Assembly: GCF_003952525.1 (NCBI RefSeq)
Contig: NZ_CP034451.1
Location: forward strand, 3,472,001 to 3,536,000
Direction of reading: 5' to 3'
From: Mesorhizobium sp. M3A.F.Ca.ET.080.04.2.1
GTDB lineage: Bacteria; Pseudomonadota; Alphaproteobacteria; Rhizobiales; Rhizobiaceae
DNA: 64,000 nt
In this document: positions 54,129-64,000 of the stretch, piece by piece
Numbering within the stretch: position 1 is the first letter of the stretch
Layout of the letters: each line of letters opens with the position of its first letter
Program-made: the position numbers and the translations under genes
Notes under the pieces: generated by a model
What the model was told of the DNA's origin: nothing
Databases searched by the model: none
The model's input: the letters and a program-made list of their open reading frames with translations, nothing else

Positions 54129-56668
54129 TGCGAACGCTGACATTGGCCATCCGCTTCTCGCTGCGCGAGATGCGCGGCGGCTTGTCCGGCTTCATGATCT
54201 TCCTCGCCTGCATCGCGCTCGGCGTCGCGGCGATCGGCGGCGTCAATTCGGTGGCGCAGGCGATCACCGCCGGCGTCGCCAACCAGGGCCAGACGCTGCT
54301 CGGCGGCGATTTGCGCTTCCAGATCAACCAGCGAAGCGCCTCAGGTGCCGAGCTCGGTTTCATAAAAGGCCTTGGCGCGGTCTCGCTCAATTCCGGCATG
54401 CGCTCGATGGCGCGGCTCGAGGACGGTTCCGACCAGGCGCTGGTCGAGGCCAAGGCGGTCGACGACGCCTATCCGCTCTATGGTAGGCTCGAAACCGATC
54501 CGGCTCTGCCCAAGACGGAGCTGTTCGGCGAAAGATCCGGTGTTTTCGGCGCCGCCGCGCCCGAGCTATTGTTCGATCGCCTCAATCTCCATGTCGGAAG
54601 CCGGCTGAAGCTCGGCAGCGCCACCTTCGAACTGAGGGCGCGGCTGGCCAGCGAATCGGACGCGGTCTCGGACGGTTTTGGCTTCGCGCCGCGGCTGATG
54701 ATCTCGCGCGAGGGACTTGCCGCGTCTGGCCTGGTCCAGCCGGGCAGCCTGGTCGAGAACGCCTACAAGGTGCGCCTGCCCGACGGCACGTCAGAGGCGC
54801 GAATCAAGGAAATCCAGGCGCAGGCCGCACAAGACTTTCCGCAGGCCGGCTGGTCGATCCGCACCCGCAGCAACGCAGCACCGGCGCTGTCGTCCAATAT
54901 CGAGCGCTTCTCGCAGTTCCTGACCCTGGTCGGGCTGACGTCGCTGGTGGTCGGCGGCGTCGGCGTGGCGAACGCGGTGCGCGCCTATCTCGACGGCAAG
55001 CGTGGCGTCATCGCCACCTTCAAGAGCCTTGGCGCCTCGGGCGGCTTCGTCTTTGCGGTGTACCTCGTCCAGATCCTGCTGATCGCCGGTCTCGGCATCG
55101 TGCTCGGCCTTGTCCTCGGCGCCGCGTTGCCTTTCGTGGCGAGCGCCCTTTTGCAATCGGTCATTCCGGTGCCGGCGGAAGGCGGCTTCTATCCCGGCGA
55201 GCTCGCTCTTGCCGCGCTGTTCGGCCTCCTGGTGACGCTGGCCTTCGCGCTGCTGCCGCTCGGGCGCGCCCGCGACGTGCCGGCGACGGCGCTGTTTCGC
55301 GAGATGGGTTTCGAGAGCCGCGGCCTGCCGCGCCTGCCTTACTTAGCCGCGGCGCTCGGAATCGTGCTGGCGTTGGCCGGCCTGGCGATTGTTGCAGCCG
55401 ATGACCGCCGCATCGCCTCGATCTTCGTCGGCGCCACGGTCTGTGCCTTCCTGGTGCTGCGGCTGGTCGCAGCGCTGGTGCAATGGGCGGCGAGCCGCAG
55501 CCCGCGCGTGCGCTCGGTCCCGCTCAGGCTCGCGCTCGGCAACATCCACCGGCCAGGCGCGCTGACGCCGTCGGTGGTGCTGTCGCTCGGGCTTGGCCTG
55601 ACGCTGCTGGTGACCTTGGCGCTGATCGACGGGAATCTGCGACGGCAGATCTCGGGCAACCTGCCGGAGCGGGCGCCGAACTTCTTCTTCGTCGACATCC
55701 AGAACAGCGACGTCGATGCCTTTGCTGCCCTGATCGGAAATCAGGCACCGCGGGGGACGCTGGCCAAGGTGCCGATGCTGCGCGGCCGGATCATGGCGCT
55801 CAACGGCGTTGCCGTCGACAAGATGAAAATTCCGGCGCAAGGCGCCTGGGTGCTGCGCGGGGATCGCGGCCTGACCTATGACGCGAAGCTGCCGGACAAC
55901 GCCACGCTCAGCGAAGGCACGTGGTGGCCGGAGAATTATTCCGGCGAACCGCTGGTGTCGTTCTCGGCCGAGGAGGGCAGGGAACTCGGGCTGAAGCTCG
56001 GCGATACCGTCACCGTCAACGTGCTCGGCCGCAACGTGACGGCGAGAATCGCCAATTTCCGCCAGGTCGAGTGGGAGACGATGGGCATCAACTTCGTCAT
56101 GGTGTTCTCGCCCAACACGTTCGCCGGGGCGCCGCATGGCTGGCTGGCGACGCTGACCGACAAAGGCGCAACCACGGCCGACGATGCGCGGCTGCTCAAC
56201 GCGGTCACCCGCGCCTTTCCGGCGGTGACGACGGTGAGGGTCAAGGACGCGCTCGACATCGTCAACCGGCTGGTCGCACAGCTTGGCACGGCGATCCGCG
56301 CCGCCGCCGGCGTGGCGCTGATCGCCTCGGTGCTGGTGCTGTCGGGCGCCTTGGCCGCCGGCAACCGGGCGCGCGTCCACGATGCCGTGGTGCTGAAGAC
56401 GCTCGGCGCGACGCGCAGGACGCTGATCACGGCATTCTCCCTGGAATATGCGCTGATCGGGCTTGCCACCGCGTTGTTCGCGCTCGCCGCGGGCGGTGTC
56501 GCGGCGTGGTTCGTGGTCGCGCACATCATGACGCTGCCTTCGCATTTCATGCCGGAAGTGGCGGTGGCGACGATCTTCGTGTCGCTGGCGGTCACCGTCG
56601 GCATCGGCCTGGCCGGCACCTGGCGCGTGCTCGGCCACAAAGCTGCCCCGGTGCTGCGCACTCTCTGA
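54128..56668 (+). CDS. FtsX-like ABC permease (YbbP type)
   Basis: An 846-residue inner-membrane protein with about ten helices and two FtsX domains: N-terminal LSGFMIFLACIALGVAAIGG, a central QFLTLVGLTSLVVGGVGVAN and a C-terminal ALIASVLVLSGALAAGNRA. A large periplasmic loop lies between the helices. It pairs with the upstream ATPase, probably extracting or translocating a lipophilic molecule in the envelope. Start and stop are clear and it looks intact. Confidence 0.92.
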   Translation: MRTLTLAIRFSLREMRGGLSGFMIFLACIALGVAAIGGVNSVAQAITAGVANQGQTLLGGDLRFQINQRSASGAELGFIKGLGAVSLNSGMRSMARLEDGSDQALVEAKAVDDAYPLYGRLETDPALPKTELFGERSGVFGAAAPELLFDRLNLHVGSRLKLGSATFELRARLASESDAVSDGFGFAPRLMISREGLAASGLVQPGSLVENAYKVRLPDGTSEARIKEIQAQAAQDFPQAGWSIRTRSNAAPALSSNIERFSQFLTLVGLTSLVVGGVGVANAVRAYLDGKRGVIATFKSLGASGGFVFAVYLVQILLIAGLGIVLGLVLGAALPFVASALLQSVIPVPAEGGFYPGELALAALFGLLVTLAFALLPLGRARDVPATALFREMGFESRGLPRLPYLAAALGIVLALAGLAIVAADDRRIASIFVGATVCAFLVLRLVAALVQWAASRSPRVRSVPLRLALGNIHRPGALTPSVVLSLGLGLTLLVTLALIDGNLRRQISGNLPERAPNFFFVDIQNSDVDAFAALIGNQAPRGTLAKVPMLRGRIMALNGVAVDKMKIPAQGAWVLRGDRGLTYDAKLPDNATLSEGTWWPENYSGEPLVSFSAEEGRELGLKLGDTVTVNVLGRNVTARIANFRQVEWETMGINFVMVFSPNTFAGAPHGWLATLTDKGATTADDARLLNAVTRAFPAVTTVRVKDALDIVNRLVAQLGTAIRAAAGVALIASVLVLSGALAAGNRARVHDAVVLKTLGATRRTLITAFSLEYALIGLATALFALAAGGVAAWFVVAHIMTLPSHFMPEVAVATIFVSLAVTVGIGLAGTWRVLGHKAAPVLRTL

Positions 56669-56911
56669 TTTCGCGAGCTTGGGACCGGCTTCCAGGGTTA
56701 AATCTTTGTAAGGTTTGCCAGATAGAAGGGCCGAACGCCGGCCTTTTTGCCTCTCACGAAGCGTTACGACCGGTTACCGTCTTGTTCTTGACGCCAATAA
56801 CCATCATATTTCGCGCAGGCATGCTGGCGCCCCGCCAGCGGCGCCTGGTCCCAAGAGGATGCTCCGAGGGGACCTGTCACCGGACGGGGCAGAGGCAACA
56901 GAGGATTTCCT

Positions 56912-57679
56912 ATGGCTGATCCCATTCGCAACTACCAGACGAGCACCGGCGTGCGCGTCGATATCGATCAGGGCCTGCGGGCCTATATGATCAAGGTCTA
57001 CAATTTGATGGGGCTCGGCCTGCTGATCACCGGCCTTGCCGCGGTCGGCACGATCATGCTGGCCACCACAACCGATCCGGCCTCGGCAGTCGCCACGCTG
57101 TCGAGCGGCGAGATGCTCACCTCCTTCGGCTACGCGATCTTCGCTTCGCCGCTGAAATGGGTGGTGATCTTCGCCCCGCTGGCAGCAGTGATGTTCCTGT
57201 CGTTCCGCGTTCAGTCGATGAGCGTCGCGGCCGCCCAGACGACGTTCTGGGTCTATGCCGGGCTTGTCGGCCTGTCGCTGTCGTCGATCTTCCTGATCTA
57301 CACCCCGGCCAGCATCTCGCAGACCTTCTTTGCTACCGCGGCTGCGTTCGGCGGTCTGTCGCTCTACGGCTACACGACCAAGCGCGATCTTTCCGCGTTC
57401 GGCTCGTTCCTGGTGATGGGCCTGATCGGGCTGATCATCGCGTCGCTGATCAACATCTTCCTGCAATCGTCGGCGCTGACCTTCGCCGTATCGGCGATCG
57501 GCGTGCTGGTCTTCGCGGGCCTCACCGCCTACGACACGCAGAGCATCAAGGAGATGTATTACGAGGGCGACGCCACCGACACTGCCGGCCGCAAGGCCAT
57601 CATGGGCGCGTTGAGGCTCTATCTCGACTTCATCAACCTGTTCATGTTCCTGCTGCAGTTCATGGGCGACCGCCGTTAA
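56912..57679 (+). CDS. BAX-inhibitor-1/YccA-family membrane protein
   Basis: A 255-residue protein with seven hydrophobic segments. The BI-1 signature FAGLTAYDTQSIKEMYYEG and the C-terminal RLYLDFINLFMFLLQFMG are typical. Bacterial members associate with FtsH or conduct Ca2+; their function here is unknown. A Rho-independent terminator follows at 57715. The interval 56669-56911 upstream shows no gene. Confidence 0.92.
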   Translation: MADPIRNYQTSTGVRVDIDQGLRAYMIKVYNLMGLGLLITGLAAVGTIMLATTTDPASAVATLSSGEMLTSFGYAIFASPLKWVVIFAPLAAVMFLSFRVQSMSVAAAQTTFWVYAGLVGLSLSSIFLIYTPASISQTFFATAAAFGGLSLYGYTTKRDLSAFGSFLVMGLIGLIIASLINIFLQSSALTFAVSAIGVLVFAGLTAYDTQSIKEMYYEGDATDTAGRKAIMGALRLYLDFINLFMFLLQFMGDRR

Positions 57680-57714
57680 AGGCGGGTCCGGTCGGTTGGA
57701 CCATTGAGTTCCGG

Positions 57715-57745
57715 AAGGGCGGCCCAACGGCCGCCCTTTTCTTTT
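57715..57745 (+). terminator. Rho-independent terminator after BI-1 gene
   Basis: AAGGGCGGCC (57715-57724), CAAC loop and GGCCGCCCTT (57729-57738), followed by TTTTCTTTT, give a clear terminator 36 bases beyond the stop. Confidence 0.9.
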
Positions 57746-57794
57746 GTGCCGGGTTTTGCTGTTATGGCGGGCATAATAACGGCTTGCCCAAATT

Positions 57795-58367
57795 ATGAGC
57801 AGTACTGTCATCAGAGCCGCTCTGACAGCGGACCTCGACCGAATCACCGAGATTTACGCCGATGCGGTCGCGAACGGCACGGCGAGCTACGAGCTCGAAC
57901 CGCCGAGCCGGGCTGAAATGGGCAGCCGATTCGAAAGCCTGATGGCGGGCCACTTCCCCTATCTCGTGGCCGAGAAGAATGGGCTCGTGCTCGGCTATGC
58001 CTATGCCGGCCCGTTCCGGCCGCGGCCTGCCTACCGTTTTATCGTCGAGGATTCGGTCTATGTCGCGCCGGAGGCCAAGGGCCAGGGCCTCGGGCTGCTG
58101 CTGATGCAGGCGCTGATCGAGGCAGCGCGGAAGGCCGGCTTCCGGCAGATCGTCGCGGTTATCGGCGACGGCCATGCCGACAGCGCTTCCGTGCGGCTGC
58201 ACGAGAAGCTGGGCTTCCGTCATTCGGGAAGCCTGGAAGGTTCTGGTTACAAGCACGGCCGCTGGCTGGACACCGTGTTCATGCAGCTGCCGCTCAATGG
58301 CGGCGCGGCATTGCCGCCCGATCCCGATTCGCTGCCGGAGCGGAGATTCCGGGAGAGCTGGAATTGA
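57795..58367 (+). CDS. GNAT acetyltransferase, phosphinothricin acetyltransferase-like
   Basis: A 190-residue N-acetyltransferase. The N-terminus IRAALTADLDRITEIYADAV and the segment EDSVYVAPEAKGQGLGLLLM (acetyl-CoA loop) place it with the Pat/Bar/MnaT L-amino acid N-acyltransferases, as does GFRHSGSLEGSGYKHGRWLD. Acetylation of methionine derivatives or phosphinothricin is plausible. The stop is embedded in a tandem repeat. Confidence 0.88.
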   Translation: MSSTVIRAALTADLDRITEIYADAVANGTASYELEPPSRAEMGSRFESLMAGHFPYLVAEKNGLVLGYAYAGPFRPRPAYRFIVEDSVYVAPEAKGQGLGLLLMQALIEAARKAGFRQIVAVIGDGHADSASVRLHEKLGFRHSGSLEGSGYKHGRWLDTVFMQLPLNGGAALPPDPDSLPERRFRESWN

Positions 58368-58470
58368 GGAACTGAAGAACTGAGGAACTGAAGAACTGAG
58401 GAAAAAGCGCCCGGCGCGCCCGAAAGCCGCTGTCCGATTTCGTTCTTCAGTTCCTCAGTTCCTCAATTCC
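58360..58470. repeat. Tandem-repeat hairpin between converging genes
   Basis: Two copies of GAGGAACTGAAGAACT (58366-58381 and 58382-58397) begin at the Pat-like stop. The right arm at about 58442-58470 contains GTTCTTCAGTTCCTCAGTT and pairs with the left arm, making a stem of over 20 bases, three bases before the DUF2794 stop. It should act as a two-way terminator. Confidence 0.75.
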
Positions 58471-58472
58471 CT

Positions 58473-58859
58473 TCACGCTTCGACCACCTTCAGCTTGGGG
58501 TCGAAGACCCCGAGCACGCGGCCTAGCTCCTGGCCGCGCTTCAAGATGCGTCCGCCGGCGGCTATGACCGCAAACGCGCCCTGCCGACGCGCCAGTTTGG
58601 GGTCCTTGACGATCTGGAACAGCGGCACTTCGCTGGCGCGGCGGAAGACGGAAAAGACAGCACGATCAGTGAGATGATCGATGGCATAGTCGCGCCATTC
58701 GTTGGCCGCCACCATGCGTCCATAGAGTCTGAGGATCTGGTCCAATTCGCGCCTGTCAAAACGCACCGGCTGATCGAGGCGCGCGCGTCGCGCCTCATGC
58801 AGCGGGATCAGTATTGCGGATGCTTCCCCATCCTCCGCCCCGCTGCTGTGATCGGTCAT
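58473..58859 (-). CDS. DUF2794 protein
   Basis: A 128-residue soluble protein of the alphaproteobacterial DUF2794 family: PVRFDRRELDQILRLYGRMV, then EWRDYAIDHLTDRAVFSVFR and DPKLARRQGAFAVIAAGG. The function is unknown, though it is widely conserved near acnA. I start at ATG 58859, not an upstream in-frame ATG, since conserved sequence begins about 25 residues later. Confidence 0.85.
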   Translation of the reverse strand: MTDHSSGAEDGEASAILIPLHEARRARLDQPVRFDRRELDQILRLYGRMVAANEWRDYAIDHLTDRAVFSVFRRASEVPLFQIVKDPKLARRQGAFAVIAAGGRILKRGQELGRVLGVFDPKLKVVEA

Positions 58860-59044
58860 GCCGCGATCCTTCGATTGATCTTGCGCCTGCCAAGGTTGAC
58901 GCTTTCGTGGCCGAATTGCAAGGCCCGGCGAAGCACTCCGGGGTCGTGCTGTTTCCAAAAGGTCCAGTCACGTTTGCGAAACGTGTGTTGTCATTGGTGA
59001 TGCTCCGCCACATTCCTGCCACATTTTATCCGCGCTAATGCCCC

Positions 59045-59236
59045 AATGTCCGACGAGTTTACCGGCGTTGCCTGAGACGGTTCGGTCCGGCACCGGCTCG
59101 TAAACCCCAAGCCCCCCGCCCACGGGTCAGCGTCGGATCGAACCAACCTCGGTTTTTCCTTGGAAAAATCAGGTGCGACGATCCCAAAACCTGAATGACC
59201 GGCGTCAGAAGCAAGCTGACGCCGGTTTTTTATTTT
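59045..59236 (+). ncRNA. Candidate structured small RNA
   Basis: Between DUF2794 and DUF1223, both on the minus strand, lies a plus-strand terminator (59198-59236) with no plus-strand gene before it. Upstream of it GGTTCGGTCCG (59079-59089) pairs with CGGATCGAACC (59134-59144), 11 bases with one G-U, and GTTTTTCC/GGAAAAAT (about 59152-59169) forms a second stem. This pattern suggests a 150-190 base small RNA. I do not recognise its class and the 5' end is a guess. The rest of 58860-59278 has no supported gene. Confidence 0.45.
59198..59236 (+). terminator. Strong plus-strand terminator without an upstream gene
   Basis: ACCGGCGTCAG (59198-59208), loop AAGCAAG, CTGACGCCGGT (59216-59226) and then TTTTTATTTT. 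It is a near-ideal Rho-independent terminator, oriented plus. The only plus-strand gene upstream ends at 58367 behind its own hairpin. Confidence 0.85.
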
Positions 59237-59278
59237 CCTTATCCCCAAGGGGAGAAGGGGTGTCGCTGTTACTGAGCG

Positions 59279-60073
59279 TCAGGGCTTGCGGATGAAGGCG
59301 GCGCCGAGAATCGGTCCTGGCGAGCCGTCCTTGCCGACGGACTGCAGCAGCACCGCGCAGCCGCCCTTCTTGGAGATTTCAGTCATCGGCAATTCGTAAC
59401 GCTGCGCCTTGCCGTGCCACAGGCCGGCAGTCTGGATATCGGAGACGGCGTTCCAGTAGGTCAGGCGCCGGCCGCTGTTCTCGCCTTGGCCGATGTTCAC
59501 CGTCTGCGGCGGGTCGAAATAGACGATCACGACATGGGCGTCGCTCGGGCCGTTGCCGGCATCGCCTGCGTCAATCATGACGCGATCGCTGGTGCGGCTG
59601 ACCTTGATGCCGACCCGCATGCCTTCGCCGGTCTTGTCCATGCGGGCAAGCGCCGCGTCGACTTCCTTGCGGCTGGCGCCGTTGACATGGCTGCGGCCAT
59701 TGATGATGGCCTGCGGGGTGTAGACCGAGCGGCTGCCGAAGGAGCGCATGTAGTCGTACTGGCGCTCGGTGTTCTCCTTGCTGCTCAGCGTGTCCTGCCA
59801 GCCGAGATAGTCCCAGTAGCTGACGTGATAGGCGAGCGCGATGATGTTTTCCTTAGCGGCGAGCTCGGCAAAGAATTCGTCGGCGGGCGGGCATGAGCTG
59901 CAGCCTTGGCTGGTGAAGAGCTCGACCACACCCAATGGTTTTTCGATCTGGGATTTCTCGGTTTGCGGCTTGCCGGCCTGCGACTCCTCGGGCTCGCTTG
60001 CCTGTCCCATGCCGCCAAGCGCGGCGAGGGCCAGCGCAAGCGCCGCAAGCCGCAACGGTCCTCGAGATCCCAT
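59279..60073 (-). CDS. DUF1223 thioredoxin-like secreted protein
   Basis: A 264-residue exported protein. A signal peptide (about 5-22) is followed by a charged KPQTEKSQIEKP repeat-like linker, then the DUF1223 domain: VVELFTSQGCSSCPPADEFF (CxxC) and VYTPQAIINGRSHVNG. The fold is thioredoxin-like, and the cysteine pair could act in periplasmic thiol chemistry. ATG 60073 is used because the preceding in-frame sequence is not signal-like. Confidence 0.88.
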   Translation of the reverse strand: MGSRGPLRLAALALALAALGGMGQASEPEESQAGKPQTEKSQIEKPLGVVELFTSQGCSSCPPADEFFAELAAKENIIALAYHVSYWDYLGWQDTLSSKENTERQYDYMRSFGSRSVYTPQAIINGRSHVNGASRKEVDAALARMDKTGEGMRVGIKVSRTSDRVMIDAGDAGNGPSDAHVVIVYFDPPQTVNIGQGENSGRRLTYWNAVSDIQTAGLWHGKAQRYELPMTEISKKGGCAVLLQSVGKDGSPGPILGAAFIRKP

Positions 60074-60257
60074 GACTGACCCAAATTTCCCGCCGGTGGC
60101 GCCGGCCTTGTTGTGATTGCTAAAATATGTGGCAGAAGCGACCGTCAACGGGAAGTCACGTTGCGGTGAAATTTTGTCGTTGCAACCACAGATGAGGCCG
60201 CAATAGGAGAGTCATTGCATTTTTCGAGGCGGTTCGATTCGAGGCGGCATCATCACC

Positions 60258-60996
<739 letters not shown>

Positions 60997-61045
60997 TGGC
61001 CCTTTCCCTACTGCCTATTGCCTGACTCCTAGTCCCTGGCTGCTG

Positions 61046-63736
<2,691 letters not shown>

Positions 63737-63938
63737 GTGCGATCCGTCCTTGTCTGTTCAGCCTGAAAGGGAACGGACGCCGATGGCATGCAATCACGCG
63801 CAAAGGTGCGGGTACGGCCATTTCCGCTGTCCGCTCCCAAGCAACCCGAGCCGTTCAAGGCGGCGCGTGCGCTGGTTCGGCGCTAATTCTGATCCCGCGC
63901 CGACCGCTGGCACGGATGAACCGCATATAGAGAATTTC

Positions 63939-63953
63939 CTGGAATAGTTCTAG
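63939..63953. promoter_or_regulatory. Candidate Irr-type iron-control element
   Basis: CTGGAA-TAG-TTCTAG is an imperfect palindrome resembling rhizobial Irr ICE boxes (TAGAA-N-TTCTA core). It lies upstream of acnA, a gene regulated by iron in many Rhizobiales. It could also serve a divergent gene beyond the window edge. The remaining upstream part 63737-64000 shows no gene. Confidence 0.35.
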
Positions 63954-64000
63954 ACAGTCGAAAGACGAATTTGTGCGATGCGGCGAGCGCCGCAAAACGG

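Overview
The window looks like a chromosomal segment of a Mesorhizobium-type alphaproteobacterium (Hyphomicrobiales). The evidence is a GC-rich core, an SOS-controlled imuA-imuB-dnaE2 mutasome with a GTTC-N7-GTTC LexA box, an ffh-chorismate mutase-rpsP cluster, DUF2794 and DUF1223 genes beside acnA, an IalB-family gene, and short palindromic repeats of the kind scattered through rhizobial genomes. The genus is inferred from gene content and protein style, not from a database search.

Region 1 (1 to about 6450) is accessory DNA lying against the 3' side of a tRNA-Gly(GCC) gene. It carries a tyrosine recombinase, a small acidic protein whose upstream sequence matches that of the recombinase, a Rap1a/Tai-like secreted protein, an unrecognised FFDPDNGL-motif protein, an XRE regulator, an AbiJ-like HEPN gene interrupted by one in-frame TGA, and a two-gene operon of a DUF5343 protein and a TIGR02391 (Ymh) HEPN protein with an RNPRGH motif. 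I read it as a small defence-type island. The DUF5343/HEPN pair is the best candidate here for a little-described system.

Region 2 (6.4-17.5 kb) is core: ProX-type editing protein, thioredoxin/TPR co-chaperone, LON-domain protein, Trm112-like protein, the dnaE2-imuB-imuA cassette, a LysE exporter, a zincin and a CoA-lyase relic. Region 3 (17.9-31.1 kb) has a DUF4173 membrane protein with a two-component system, a FOXRED1-like oxidoreductase, a large patatin-like protein, leuD and leuB with small genes between them, and two tandem fusions of a cold-shock-like domain to DUF805. Region 4 (31.2-48.1 kb) has a DEAD-box helicase, asd, ffh-chorismate mutase-rpsP, cell-envelope and peptidase genes, argG, a second LysE exporter and rlmN. 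Region 5 (48.2-64 kb) has a secreted glycoside hydrolase, IalB, a pterin dehydratase, a phosphatase, ThpR, an SGNH esterase divergent from a YbbA/YbbP-type ABC pair, a BAX-inhibitor-like protein, DUF2794, DUF1223, a ceramidase-like protein and acnA.

Most core genes are housekeeping (amino acid biosynthesis, translation, protein targeting, DNA damage tolerance) and work independently. Clear functional units are the SOS mutasome, the DUF4173/two-component operon, the ABC pair, rlmN with its overlapping membrane gene, and the ffh cluster. Several intergenic stretches hold repeats or hairpins, including an unannotated structured-RNA candidate at about 59045-59236 ending in a strong plus-strand terminator.
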